A stretch of DNA of 39,049 nt from Terriglobales bacterium (GCA_016201265.1 JACQDD010000187.1:1-39049); one strand, 5' to 3'. Numbered from the stretch's first letter, positions 15,154 to 23,924 are shown. Notes: generated by a model from the sequence alone, not told the origin. Numbers and translations: made by a program.

Positions 15154-17433
15154 TTATCGTGCCACTCGCGTCCTGCTTGTTGTCGGGGACGTTTCTCTGC
15201 CTTCCACGAGCACCCTATCATCGCGTCTAAAGAAAGTCAACGAATCGCCGGTAATCTTGCCATGTTCGGCATCAAAAATGCTAGGCGGTCCGCCCGTCAG
15301 GACGAACTTGTCGTCGGCCGCGACGTATTCCAGCCGGTCCCCGGTGGCCCTTCGGGCGGGTTGGGTGATGACGATGTTGCCCTGGGCGACAATCCGGTCC
15401 AGTTGCCCCGGCGTGGCCCGGTCGGAACCCGCCTGCGATTGGTTCCGCGCCAGCAGGAGCACGTTCATCTGCTGCGCTGTCATGGTGACGTCGGCGCCCT
15501 TCGCGGTCACACCTCCGTCCAAGATGATCTTTCGCTCGGCATCGTTGTAGGCCAGCCGCGGTGACGTGATCGTGACCGGCGTCCCCTTTCCGTTTTTGTC
15601 TACCTGGACAAGCACGGTCGAAACTGGCTGTCCGGCCGTGCCCTGCGCCACCAGCGAACGATGCTCGCGGTCGAATTGGATCGTTGGTGACTCCACCACA
15701 TTTGCGTTTTGCCACAAGCGCGCATTGCCGGAATACACGGCCACGGCAGGTGAACGTCGGGCGGTGACGCTGCGGCTGGTGACGTGGATCGGATCGGAGG
15801 ACGCCAGCAGCGCGCCGTTGGGCTGCGCTTTCATTTCCGAGTACGTGCTCTTGACCTCGCCCTCGGCGACGGCATCGCCCGTCGCCCGGTTCAGGCGAAT
15901 GACCTGCGCTGTGGTGGACATTCCGCTGTCGGTGACTCGCGGTGACCCGCTCAGCACCAGGAGTTGATCCGCGGTGGTGTAGGCTGCGCGCTGTCCCCAA
16001 GCCTTGCGAGTTCCATCGACGTAGGCGACGCCGCCCTCCTGCGCGATGGAAGCGATGCCGCCCTGGGGACGAAAGGCCACATCGAGGGTCTGGCTGGTCG
16101 AGACGCGGTCGGCTTGTCCGGTGGTGCCGGTGACAATCTTCGCCTCCGGTGCACCGTGCAGGCTCGCGAGGCGGTTCTGCTCGCTGAAGCCAAAAGTAAA
16201 CTTGCCGGCGGTCACGACCGTCTGCTGGTGCGCGCCGGCCTGGGTGATGACGATCTCTGGTGGCCCGTTGGTTTCGGCGCGCTCCAGCTGGCGGCCGTTC
16301 TTTACGACGAAGTCCATGGCGGGGGCGGACAGTGCGAGTTCTTGTCCATCTAAGGCCGCAGCCTTGGACGTCGCGGAAGCTGAAACAGTGTCGGCCGCAC
16401 CCTTCTTCTGTACCAGTCTGACTCCCTCTTCGGCATGAACCGTCTGGAGAATCTGTTTTCCGGCAAAGCGCAAAGTGACTCGCCCGGCGGAGGCCTCCCC
16501 GGGCTGTGCTCCCTGCGAAACGAGTTGCACGTTGCCGCTCAGAGTGGCCGTTTGCAGCCGATTGTGCGGCCCGGTTAACAGCAGTTCCGCGCGGTCGGCT
16601 CGGGAGCGCGCATCGGAGGCGCCATGCAGTTCGGTTTCGACGTCGCCCTCGGCCAGAACGCGGTCTACAGTATTGTCCTGCCGCAAAAAGAACGTGGCCT
16701 TGTCGGACCACAGTTGCTGCGGCTCGCGCGACATGCGCGGCCGGGTAAGCACGACCTGGCGGGGCTGTTTCGTGATTTCGGCATGCGCGGCGGTCAGATG
16801 CGCCTGCTGCGGGCTGGCGATGTCAACCGAGATGTCCGCAAGCAGGCTCAGCGTACCCGTCTTGGCGACATATTGAATGCCAACCGCCGAGCCCGACGCT
16901 TGCGGCGTTTGGAACACGACTCGTCCGTGGACGGAGGCGTTGCCGCTGTTCCGGTTGAACACCAGCCCGCTGGCCTCGATGTGAATCGGGTTCTTCATCT
17001 CGGCGGGGGCTGCCTGGTCAGGATGAAGCAGGCCCTCGGGATTTCCTTCCAGGTCAATGGCAACGGGACCCTTCGCAGTCACATCGCCCGAGGCAGGTTC
17101 GTACTCAAAATCGGCGCCGGTGATGCGGTCAAAGCGGCTGGCATCGCGGCCGTAGACAATGATCTTGACGTCGTGCAGTTCCGCCCGTCCGCCTTGCTTG
17201 AATTGAATGGCTTTGGAAGCGCTGACCGTAAAAAGAGTTCGGCCTTCGTCGGACTTGGAGAAGGAAAAACCTTCGGCGGTCTGCGCGATCTCGACGCCGA
17301 TCTTCTTCGGAACGTCGTGGAGGGCGTTGCGCACACGCCAGCGCGCATAGAGATACATGCCCGCGACCATCGCGACCATCAGGATCGCGCCCGCGGCGAA
17401 CCACCGACGTAGCCGGGGAATGGGAAGAGGCAT
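15154..17433 (-). CDS. Fused LptC-LptA-like LPS transport protein
   Basis: A 759-residue protein anchored by one N-terminal transmembrane segment (residues about 11-30), with the rest in the periplasm. Residues about 40-180 resemble LptC (GFSFSKSDEGRTLFTVSASKAIQFK, ELHDVKIIVYG). The rest is a run of beta-rich OstA/LptA-like units. The last is clear: VAQGNIVITQPARRATGDRL, then YVAADDKFVLTGGPPSIFD and GKITGDSLTFFRRDDRVLVEG. LptC and LptA are normally separate subunits of the bridge that carries LPS to LptD. Here one chain could span much of the periplasm. It ends where lptB begins. The number of internal repeats is not certain. Confidence 0.85.
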   Translation of the reverse strand: MPLPIPRLRRWFAAGAILMVAMVAGMYLYARWRVRNALHDVPKKIGVEIAQTAEGFSFSKSDEGRTLFTVSASKAIQFKQGGRAELHDVKIIVYGRDASRFDRITGADFEYEPASGDVTAKGPVAIDLEGNPEGLLHPDQAAPAEMKNPIHIEASGLVFNRNSGNASVHGRVVFQTPQASGSAVGIQYVAKTGTLSLLADISVDIASPQQAHLTAAHAEITKQPRQVVLTRPRMSREPQQLWSDKATFFLRQDNTVDRVLAEGDVETELHGASDARSRADRAELLLTGPHNRLQTATLSGNVQLVSQGAQPGEASAGRVTLRFAGKQILQTVHAEEGVRLVQKKGAADTVSASATSKAAALDGQELALSAPAMDFVVKNGRQLERAETNGPPEIVITQAGAHQQTVVTAGKFTFGFSEQNRLASLHGAPEAKIVTGTTGQADRVSTSQTLDVAFRPQGGIASIAQEGGVAYVDGTRKAWGQRAAYTTADQLLVLSGSPRVTDSGMSTTAQVIRLNRATGDAVAEGEVKSTYSEMKAQPNGALLASSDPIHVTSRSVTARRSPAVAVYSGNARLWQNANVVESPTIQFDREHRSLVAQGTAGQPVSTVLVQVDKNGKGTPVTITSPRLAYNDAERKIILDGGVTAKGADVTMTAQQMNVLLLARNQSQAGSDRATPGQLDRIVAQGNIVITQPARRATGDRLEYVAADDKFVLTGGPPSIFDAEHGKITGDSLTFFRRDDRVLVEGRETSPTTSRTRVAR

Positions 17434-17464
17434 GTGTAATCAGTTTAGCGGAATGCGACGTGGG

Positions 17465-17524
17465 AGATTGCAGAAGTCAGAAGTCAGATTGCAGAAGTAC
17501 TTCACCACAGAGGCACAGAGGAAG
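17465..17524. repeat. Family A arm followed by family C arm
   Basis: GAAGTCA-type units (17465-17499) are followed at once by CACAGAGG units (17503-17522). This is two single arms side by side, without visible partners, in the gap between recJ and the lptC-lptA-like gene. A composite like this suggests the families can insert next to each other. Confidence 0.75.
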
Positions 17525-17626
17525 ATCAGGGAAAACAGGGTTCTCCGCGCGCTGGATGGCGGTCAGACCCGATTCTGAGCTGCGGCAGCTTCGAGACTGC
17601 TCCATATAGTATAACTTATAGCATAG

Positions 17627-19519
17627 TTAGGACTGCCGAGTGCGGGTTAAGTCCCGCACGGTCAACTCCAAACCGCCGAATTCAGGGTGATCGTTCATGC
17701 CGAGGGTGTAGGCGATGTCGAGGCGATCGCCGGCTAGAAGATGTAACTGCTCGCAACTTTCTTTCAGTCCCCAGCCCATCGCTTTGAAGGTGATGTTCCG
17801 CCGCCAGGACGGTGGAACGCCGGGCGCCCCCGCCCGACTGGACGCGCGAGGCGCCCGGAGGTCCATGGCTTGATCCGCAGCATCGGGATGGCAACGCGGC
17901 GTGAAGTCTTGCGCGGCGGCAGCCACAGCCGTGCCATCCGCAGCGGGCGCTACCCGCAGGCGTACATGCTTCTCTTTCACTTGCTGGGGCGGCGCCATCA
18001 GGCGCACGGCTCGGGCGGTGAACACCGGCTCGGGATTGTCCATGCCGAAGGGTTCGAGCAACCGCAGAGCCTGGTGGAGTTCTGGTGTGACTTCTTCCAG
18101 TGGCAGGCCGGCGTCGAACTCGAGCTGCGGTTCGAAGTCGGCGAGCGTGAGGCGGGCACGGGCGTAAGTGTCGAGATGCTGGCACAGTTTCTGCACGTTC
18201 GCGGCGGGGAGAGCGAAACCGACCGCGTGGGCGTGTCCGCCGTAACGCGAGAACAGTCCGTGGCAGGATTCGAGCGCGTTCAGCAAGTGAAATGCTGGAA
18301 TCGAGCGGCCCGATCCATGCGATTCTTCTCCTTCGCGTGACAATACCAGCGCCGGGCGTCCATATTTCTCGACCACGCGGGTGGCGGTGATGCCGATCAC
18401 GCCGCGGTGCCAGCCTTCGCCTTCGATCACCATGCAATAGGCGTCGCGCAGGGCAGGTTCTTCTTCCAGCTTGCGCTCGATGCTATCCAGGATGCGCCGC
18501 TCCTCTTCCTGGCGTTCGGCGTTGAGCTGGTCGAGGCGCGCGGCGATCTGGCGGGCGCGTTCAATGTCCTTCACGCTGAAGAGTTCAACCACGTCGTGGG
18601 CCACATCCATGCGTCCGGCAGCATTCAGGCGCGGCGCGATGCGGAAGCCGACGTCGGTTGCCGTGAGCGCGCGGCCGTCACCGAGCTTTGCGACTTCGAG
18701 CAACGCCTTCAATCCGACGTTGACCGGAGAACGCAAGCCCTTCAAACCGAGGCTGGCGAACACACGATTTTCGCCGAGCAGCGGGACGGCATCGGCGATG
18801 GTCGCGATGGCCACCACCTTCATGAACGACATCAGCAAGCGCGACTGGTCTTTCGCATCGAGCCGGCGCTGCATCAGTCCCTGCGCCAGCTTGAACGCTA
18901 CGCCCGCGCCGCAAAGATATTTGCAGGGGTAGTCGCACCCGTCCCGGTTGGGATTGACGACGGCCAACGCCTGTGGGACGCCGTCATGCCCGGGCAGGTG
19001 ATGATCGGTGACGATCAGGTCCACGCCGGTGCGGCGCGCGGTCTCGGCGGCGGCGAAGGCGCGGATGCCGGTGTCCACGCTGACGATCAAGCGCACGCCG
19101 TCGGCGGCGGCACGCTCGATGACTTCGTCGCGCATGCCGTAGCCTTCGCGGATGCGGTGCGGCACGTGAAAATCGGCAACACCCCCGCAAAGTTCGATGG
19201 CCGTCTTCAGGATGACGATCGCGGTGGTGCCGTCGACGTCGTAGTCGCCATAGATGAGGATTTTTTCTTTGCGCTCGACCGCCGCCTCCAAGCGGTCGAG
19301 GGCGGCCTTCATCCCGCTCATCTGGAGCGGGTCGTGCAGATGGGCGAGTTCCGGCACCAGGAAACGTCGGGCGGCCTCGGGCTCCTCGATTCCACGCTGC
19401 ACGAGCAGATCGGCCAGCACCGGCACGGCCGCAGAGTTGATGTTCAGGCCGCAGTTGCCGAGCGCGGCGGCGAGTACCCGTGCCTTCAGAGAATCGGCCG
19501 GCTTGGAAATCCATCGCAT
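17627..19519 (-). CDS. recJ: Single-stranded-DNA exonuclease RecJ
   Basis: A 5'-3' exonuclease on single-stranded DNA used in recombination and mismatch repair. DHH-domain motifs: YGDYDVDGTTA (90-100), SVDTGI (147-152), VTDHH (170-174), with GAGVAFKLAQ following. The DHHA1 domain carries GSGRSIPAFHLLNALESC and GGHAHAVGFALP (426-438). The C-terminal OB-fold starts around residue 465. It is interrupted at about residues 528-575 by an Ala/Pro/Arg-rich insert whose DNA contains a 9-bp inverted repeat. The expected OB strand resumes at ITFKAMGWGL. Start ATG 19519 is the first in the frame and gives the normal N-terminus (the WISKP motif). Confidence 0.93.
   Translation of the reverse strand: MRWISKPADSLKARVLAAALGNCGLNINSAAVPVLADLLVQRGIEEPEAARRFLVPELAHLHDPLQMSGMKAALDRLEAAVERKEKILIYGDYDVDGTTAIVILKTAIELCGGVADFHVPHRIREGYGMRDEVIERAAADGVRLIVSVDTGIRAFAAAETARRTGVDLIVTDHHLPGHDGVPQALAVVNPNRDGCDYPCKYLCGAGVAFKLAQGLMQRRLDAKDQSRLLMSFMKVVAIATIADAVPLLGENRVFASLGLKGLRSPVNVGLKALLEVAKLGDGRALTATDVGFRIAPRLNAAGRMDVAHDVVELFSVKDIERARQIAARLDQLNAERQEEERRILDSIERKLEEEPALRDAYCMVIEGEGWHRGVIGITATRVVEKYGRPALVLSREGEESHGSGRSIPAFHLLNALESCHGLFSRYGGHAHAVGFALPAANVQKLCQHLDTYARARLTLADFEPQLEFDAGLPLEEVTPELHQALRLLEPFGMDNPEPVFTARAVRLMAPPQQVKEKHVRLRVAPAADGTAVAAAAQDFTPRCHPDAADQAMDLRAPRASSRAGAPGVPPSWRRNITFKAMGWGLKESCEQLHLLAGDRLDIAYTLGMNDHPEFGGLELTVRDLTRTRQS
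17820..17858. repeat. GC-rich inverted repeat inside recJ
   Basis: CCGGGCGCC (17820-17828) and GGCGCCCGG (17850-17858) flank a 21-nt loop within the recJ insert. It resembles the palindromic hairpin at 5107-5128 in composition and may be an in-frame intergenic-type repeat. Confidence 0.6.
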
Positions 19520-19680
19520 GCGCAGTTTTGGGAAAAGATCCGATTAGGAATCGTCTAGTTATCTCACAAATGGACGGGCTGTGGGGGCGACCAAGTCCCT
19601 GGCGAGAAGGCTGTTAACGGCAACCCTTCAGAACAGAGGCCCCAGGGATACGACTCTCAGGGATCGTACTTTCGTCATTC

Positions 19681-19801
19681 GTGGGGCGGAATGTGAGTGC
19701 CGATGGGAAATGAAGCTTGGTGAAGTCCACGCTCCCCCCCGGTGTTCTGCGTTAGCCGCCAGCCGGGTGGGAGCGCGAGATACCCGTCTGCGCCGGTGGT
19801 C
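19681..19801 (+). promoter_or_regulatory. Structured leader of HDOD gene, B12-riboswitch-like in part
   Basis: The 290-bp gap before the HDOD gene holds GGGAAATG then GGTGAAGTCC (19705-19727), a C-run, GCCAGCCGGGTGGGAG (near 19758) and GAGATACCCGTCTGCGCC. In order, these recall parts of the cobalamin riboswitch core (GGGAA, GGTGAAAATCC, GCCACTG with GGGAAGG, AGACCTGCC). The CCCGCAACTGT segment is not well kept. It could be a degenerate riboswitch, another structured leader, or chance. No other gene is seen in the gap. Confidence 0.3.
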
Positions 19802-19809
19802 GCGTATTT

Positions 19810-20667
19810 ATGGGAACTCTCACAGCGAGTGCGTCCAGACCGGTCGAGCCGGCCGCGATCGCGTCGATGCTCGACCGTCTGCCCCCTTTCCCTGCGGTCG
19901 CGCTACGAGCGCTGAACGTGCTGTCGGGGACGGACACATCGCTCAAGGAACTGTGCGATCTGATCCGGCCGGATCCAGTATTTTCGGCGGAGATTCTCCG
20001 GATCGCCAATTCTCCGCTGGTGGCTTTTTCCAAGGAAATCACGAGCGTCCTACAGGCGTCGATGCTGCTTGGTTTCCGCCGGCTGCGGAGGCTGGTTATC
20101 ACCGTGGGCCTCCGGTCGTACCTGGACAACTCGTCCACACCGCTGCTGCGGTCTTGCTGGCGTCACAGCGTCGCTTGCGCCATGGTTGCGGAAAGGACCG
20201 CCCGCTGGAACTCGATCGACCGGGACTTCGCGTACACCGCGGGGATTCTGCATGACATCGGAAGAGTGGCGTTGGCCACGATTGGCTCTCAGGCGTACGC
20301 CTGCCTCATCGAAAGGGAGACAGACCAGGCATGGGATGTGCTTCAAAGTGAGCGCGAGCTGTTCGGAATGGATCACTGCCAAGCTGGGCGCTTATTGGTG
20401 ACGGCCTGGAAGCTTCCGGAGGAGTTCATCGAGATTACGTCGCACCATCACGACCCAGTGACCCATGTGGAAGACGCGACGGAAGTGATCCGGCTCAGTT
20501 GCCTGCTGGCGGATGCGCTCGGCTTCGCAGTAGTGCGGCGAGGCTGTCCCCGCAGTAGCGAAGAGGTCCTCGCCGAATTTCCCGAGAGCGTGCGCAGGCA
20601 CTTGCCCAGCGCCGAAGAACTGGCGTCCGAGATCGCGAAAGAAATCAGCGTAATTGAAGCGGCGTAG
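19810..20667 (+). CDS. HDOD-domain signalling protein
   Basis: A 285-residue cytoplasmic protein almost wholly occupied by an HDOD domain: MLDRLPPFPAVALRALNVLSG, ELCDLIRPDPVFSAEILRIANSP, FRRLRRLVITVGLRSYL, and a kept HD-type site FAYTAGILHDIGRVALA near residues 138-154, with ITSHHHDP near residue 215. HDOD proteins act in signalling and regulation without known catalysis, though the HD pair here is intact. The ATG at 19810 has no Shine-Dalgarno sequence and follows directly on the structured leader. The EAL-HDOD protein at 10332 is a distant relative. Confidence 0.85.
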   Translation: MGTLTASASRPVEPAAIASMLDRLPPFPAVALRALNVLSGTDTSLKELCDLIRPDPVFSAEILRIANSPLVAFSKEITSVLQASMLLGFRRLRRLVITVGLRSYLDNSSTPLLRSCWRHSVACAMVAERTARWNSIDRDFAYTAGILHDIGRVALATIGSQAYACLIERETDQAWDVLQSERELFGMDHCQAGRLLVTAWKLPEEFIEITSHHHDPVTHVEDATEVIRLSCLLADALGFAVVRRGCPRSSEEVLAEFPESVRRHLPSAEELASEIAKEISVIEAA

Positions 20668-20755
20668 GCACGCATCCGAACTTGGACTGTGGCAGAACAG
20701 CGGGCCAGAAGGGATACTGCGGGGCCGCAATCTCGTCAGAAAGAAAAGCAGTCCA

Positions 20756-20790
20756 TCACTTCTGCAATCTAACTTCTGACTTCTGCAATC
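20756..20790. repeat. Family A single arm between convergent genes
   Basis: CACTTCTGCAATCTAACTTC and a further TGACTTCTGCAATC sit in the convergent gap between the HDOD gene and the next gene, just before the stop of the latter. No partner arm is visible. Confidence 0.75.
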
Positions 20791-20793
20791 GCT

Positions 20794-21270
20794 TCACCGC
20801 TCTTCGTCCTGATCCGGCTCGTCGATCATGAAACCGCCGACGTCGTCGGCCAGTTCGCGCAGGCGCTGGTAGTGGTCGTACCACTCGGTGCCCGCTTCAT
20901 AGACGAAGACGCATCCCTGGTAGGCCCATCCCAACTGCACGAAGCCGGTCTTACCGACGTAGGTCTTCAGCCAGCGCGCCTCTTCCAGGTCTTCTTCGTT
21001 GGTGTACTCGCCGTCGCCAAGCCGCTTCGACAAGCGGTCCAGTTCTTCGCGGTCCAGAACCCAGGAATGCATGGTCAGGAAGGCAGCTCCAGCCGACTTC
21101 GCCAGCTCCACGAAATCCTTCCAGCCATCGGGGTTCTGCCCCGAGTCCCACAGCACGCTGGGAATTTCTTCGGCTTCAACGTAGCCAAAGAAGCGGCGCA
21201 TGCCCTGGCCCTCGATGAAGGCGGTCATGTCGTCTTTCAGACCGGTGAGATCGTCGGGATACGCAGACAT
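20794..21270 (-). CDS. Conserved-looking acidic protein of unknown function
   Basis: A 158-residue soluble, strongly acidic protein that I do not recognise. It has no signal peptide or membrane segment. Notable stretches are MRRFFGYVEAEEIPSVLW, AGAAFLTMHSWVLDREELD, VQLGWAYQGCVFVYEAGTEW and an acidic C-terminus (IDEPDQDEER). The alternating pattern suggests an alpha/beta fold. It is transcribed away from the DUF507 pair and toward the HDOD gene. Codon use is like that of its neighbours, so it is probably a real resident gene. Confidence 0.65.
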   Translation of the reverse strand: MSAYPDDLTGLKDDMTAFIEGQGMRRFFGYVEAEEIPSVLWDSGQNPDGWKDFVELAKSAGAAFLTMHSWVLDREELDRLSKRLGDGEYTNEEDLEEARWLKTYVGKTGFVQLGWAYQGCVFVYEAGTEWYDHYQRLRELADDVGGFMIDEPDQDEER

Positions 21271-21329
21271 ACTCTCAGCGCCATTGTAAGGCTTGGCTGC
21301 GGGGGATGGAAACTGGGGATGGCCGGGCG

Positions 21330-21415
21330 GAGGTCAGAGGTCAGATTGCAGAGGTTGAACCCCATCACCTCTGGCGGGTTTTACCTCTGCAATCTGACCT
21401 CTGACCTCTAACCTC
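21330..21415. repeat. Family A inverted repeat in a divergent gap
   Basis: Left arm 21330-21359 and right arm 21381-21415 are GAGGTCA-type units with an innermost GATTGCA and a loop of about 21 nt. Unlike most others, this copy lies between two gene starts, so a role as terminator alone does not explain it. Confidence 0.88.
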
Positions 21416-21437
21416 GCCGAGAGCGCCGATTCCCTTA

Positions 21438-21446
21438 TGCTAAAAT
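21438..21446 (+). promoter_or_regulatory. Extended -10 promoter of DUF507 pair
   Basis: TGCTAAAAT is a good extended -10 element 20 nt before the ATG at 21466. No -35 box is recognisable. The leader would be very short, with no Shine-Dalgarno sequence (CACACTTCTGAC before ATG), so the mRNA may be nearly leaderless. Confidence 0.45.
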
Positions 21447-21465
21447 CCTGTTTCACACTTCTGAC

Positions 21466-21744
21466 ATGCTCTTCTCCAAAGAATATGTGGGCTACCTGGC
21501 CCGCGAAGTCGCCAAGAAGCTGATCGCGAGCGGTCTGATTGAGACCAAGGCGGTGCCCGCTCTTAACGAGAAGGTGCACGCCGCCTTGTTCGAGGAACTG
21601 GCGCTCGAGGACCGCATTAATGACGAGGTCCGTGTCATTCTTGAGGCCTACTCCGACGAAATGCAGAAAAGCGGCGCGAACTACCAGGAAATGTTTCGCA
21701 AAGTGAAGACCGAGCTGACGAAGAAATACAAGGCTGTTCTCTGA
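21466..21744 (+). CDS. DUF507 family protein (first of pair)
   Basis: A 92-residue protein matching DUF507: MLFSKEYVGYLAREVAKKLI, ALEDRINDEVRVILEAYSDEM and a basic C-terminus. It is predicted to be nearly all helix, with no signal peptide. The family is found mostly in Acidobacteria, Deltaproteobacteria, Aquificae and relatives, and has no known function. The stop is 13 nt before the GTG start of the second DUF507 gene, so the two are probably cotranscribed and may form a heterodimer (inference). Confidence 0.85.
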   Translation: MLFSKEYVGYLAREVAKKLIASGLIETKAVPALNEKVHAALFEELALEDRINDEVRVILEAYSDEMQKSGANYQEMFRKVKTELTKKYKAVL

Positions 21745-21757
21745 GGATGACGCTGCC

Positions 21758-22033
21758 GTGAGATTGAGCCGCGACAAAGTCAACAAGCTGGCCCACGTGA
21801 TCACCGACGCCGTCGCCGACATGGATCAGGTCGAGTTCATCGAGGACCGCAACACCATCCGCCTGGAAGTACGCAAGATCCTCGAGCAACTTCTGATGCA
21901 GGAGGCGCGCATCGACCAGGCAGCGCGCCAAAAGATCGAAAGCCAGCGCCGCACCATCATCGAAGGCTCCGAAGAATGGTCGATCCTCTACCGAAAATAC
22001 TATAACGACGAAGTGAAGAAGCTGGGAGTGTAG
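21758..22033 (+). CDS. DUF507 family protein (second of pair)
   Basis: A 91-residue paralogue of the preceding gene: MRLSRDKVNKLAHVITDAV, IRLEVRKILEQLLMQEARID and EGSEEWSILYRKYYNDEVKKLGV, the last stretch being typical of DUF507 ends. The start is GTG at 21758, and GAGGA lies 13 nt upstream within the gap. It converges with sppA across a family B hairpin. Confidence 0.88.
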   Translation: MRLSRDKVNKLAHVITDAVADMDQVEFIEDRNTIRLEVRKILEQLLMQEARIDQAARQKIESQRRTIIEGSEEWSILYRKYYNDEVKKLGV

Positions 22034-22036
22034 TAC

Positions 22037-22153
22037 CAGTTCTCAGTTCTCAGTTCTCAGTTCTCAGTTCTCAGTCCACAATCCCAAAAACATCTCAGTC
22101 CCGGCAGCAGATCTCGCTTTTCTCTGAGAACTGAGAACCGGGAACTGAGAACC
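22037..22153. repeat. Family B inverted repeat between convergent genes
   Basis: The left arm (22037-22075) holds five CAGTTCT units in tandem. The right arm (22122-22153) reads GAGAACTGAGAACCGGGAAC and so on, the same unit on the other strand with a variant GGGAACT. It starts 4 nt after the DUF507 stop and ends 1 nt before the sppA stop. Confidence 0.9.
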
Positions 22154-22154
22154 T

Positions 22155-23924
22155 TTACTTCCCGACTTCGAGCAGCGGCATGCGCAGCACGTCGTCCTGA
22201 TCTTTGCGATTGATCCCGGCCGCGTCTAACTGACGGGCTACTGGCTGCACCGTCTCCAAGATCCGCGCGAGGGTTTGTCCTAGGGCTTCCTTGTCGCTGT
22301 TATCGGCGCCTTGGCGCTGCACGAGGCTCTGGAAGAAAGTCTTGGGCCGCGGATAGACCACGATCTTCACGTCCTCGCCGTCGGGAATGCCCGCCGCTTT
22401 CCTGGCCAGTTTCAGGGCGGTGTCGTATCCGCCAAGTTCATCGACCAGGCCAAGATTCTTCGCATCCTGGCCGGACCAGATGCGCCCTTTTGCGATCTCC
22501 AGCACTTTTTCCTTGGACAGCTTGCGGCCGTCGGCGACTTTGCCGGTGAAATCCACATACACCCGATCCAGCCAGGCTTCGAATCTCGCCCACTCCGCCG
22601 GGGTGTAGTCCTTGGTGCCGGTAAACATGGTGGCGTTGTTGCCCTGGTGGACCTCGTCCCAGGATAGGCCAACCTTGTCCCACATGCCGGAGGTGAGCAT
22701 CTTGCCGCCGAGCACGCCGATGGAGGCGGTAATGGTTCCCGGCTGAGCGACAATTTTGTCGGCTGCCATGGCGACGAAATATCCGCCCGAACCCGCCACG
22801 TCGCCCATGGAAACAATCACCGGCTTGCCCGCTTTGCGCGCCAGCACAACCTCGCGCCAGATGGTGTCGGAAGCGACGTAGGAACCGCCCGGGCTATCCA
22901 CCCGGAACAGGATCGCCTTGATGTCCTTGTCGGCCGCAGCCGCGCGGATCGCGCCCGCCACTGTCTCTGACCCCATGTTCACGGTACCCTGCACGGGATC
23001 GTAGTCACTTTTGCCTCGAGTCACGCCACCCACACAAAAGACCAGCGCGATCGCCTTGCCACGATCGTGCGGACGACCGGCCCGGTCCAGATACTTCCCC
23101 AGATAAAGGAATTCCGCTCTCCCGCCGGCCTTGGTCTTGGCCTGGCTGTACACTTCGTCGCGATAGGCGACGCCATCCACCAGCTTGGCGTCCACTGCTT
23201 CTTTGCCGAGATACGGTCCGGCGTCCACCAGCGACTGGAACTTTTCCGGCGCGATCTGGCGGGCCTGGCAGATGCCGTCCTTCATCTGGTTGAACCACGA
23301 CATCATGATCGCCGTCATCGCCTCCTTGTGGGGCGCGGTGAACTTGGTCTCGGTGAACAGGTTGAGAGCGTTCTTGTACTCGTAGCGGTGATCGCCGTGG
23401 AATTTCACGCCCAGCTTGCCGAGCGTCCCCTTGATGAAAGGCGACTCCATGATGATGCCGGTCAGGCCGATGTCGCCGGAAGGCTGCAGATAGATCTGGT
23501 CGAAGGCGGTCGCCAGATAATACGCTCCGTTGCCGGGCCCGAATTCGCCAAAGGTCTCGGCGTACGCCACGGCAAATTTCTTGTGGGCGCGGAATCGCTG
23601 CACAGCCTCGCGAATCTCCTGCACCTTTGCCATGCCCAGGGGAGCCGCGCCGATCTTCGCCACCAGGCCCACCACGCGCTCGTCGTCAGCCCCGCGATCG
23701 ATGGCATCAACGACGTCGCGGACGGTCGCCCGCTCGCTCATCATGAATTTGGCCGTCGGACTGCCTGGAATGTCTTCCGGCAGCGCTTGCTCAAAGTTTG
23801 CTTCCAGAATCGTCTTCTCCGGCACCTTCCCCTTCGAGCCGATGACAGCCACGATCATGATTACCATGGCGACCAGCCACAGAGCTCCCAGGATGGCAAG
23901 AAATCGCACGATCACCTTGGACAT
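22155..23924 (-). CDS. sppA: Signal peptide peptidase SppA, long form
   Basis: A membrane-anchored protease that degrades released signal peptides. One N-terminal transmembrane segment lies at residues 7-29, followed by two tandem ClpP-like domains as in the 67-kDa E. coli type. In the first domain, RYEYKNALNLFTE holds Lys184, and in the second, GDVAGSGGYFVAMAAD holds Ser379. These match the Lys/Ser dyad of E. coli SppA. At 589 residues it is near the E. coli length. The start has AAGGAGAAG 7-9 nt upstream. It follows ilvD on the same strand, with a family A repeat between, so it is not clearly part of the ilv operon. Confidence 0.95.
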   Translation of the reverse strand: MSKVIVRFLAILGALWLVAMVIMIVAVIGSKGKVPEKTILEANFEQALPEDIPGSPTAKFMMSERATVRDVVDAIDRGADDERVVGLVAKIGAAPLGMAKVQEIREAVQRFRAHKKFAVAYAETFGEFGPGNGAYYLATAFDQIYLQPSGDIGLTGIIMESPFIKGTLGKLGVKFHGDHRYEYKNALNLFTETKFTAPHKEAMTAIMMSWFNQMKDGICQARQIAPEKFQSLVDAGPYLGKEAVDAKLVDGVAYRDEVYSQAKTKAGGRAEFLYLGKYLDRAGRPHDRGKAIALVFCVGGVTRGKSDYDPVQGTVNMGSETVAGAIRAAAADKDIKAILFRVDSPGGSYVASDTIWREVVLARKAGKPVIVSMGDVAGSGGYFVAMAADKIVAQPGTITASIGVLGGKMLTSGMWDKVGLSWDEVHQGNNATMFTGTKDYTPAEWARFEAWLDRVYVDFTGKVADGRKLSKEKVLEIAKGRIWSGQDAKNLGLVDELGGYDTALKLARKAAGIPDGEDVKIVVYPRPKTFFQSLVQRQGADNSDKEALGQTLARILETVQPVARQLDAAGINRKDQDDVLRMPLLEVGK

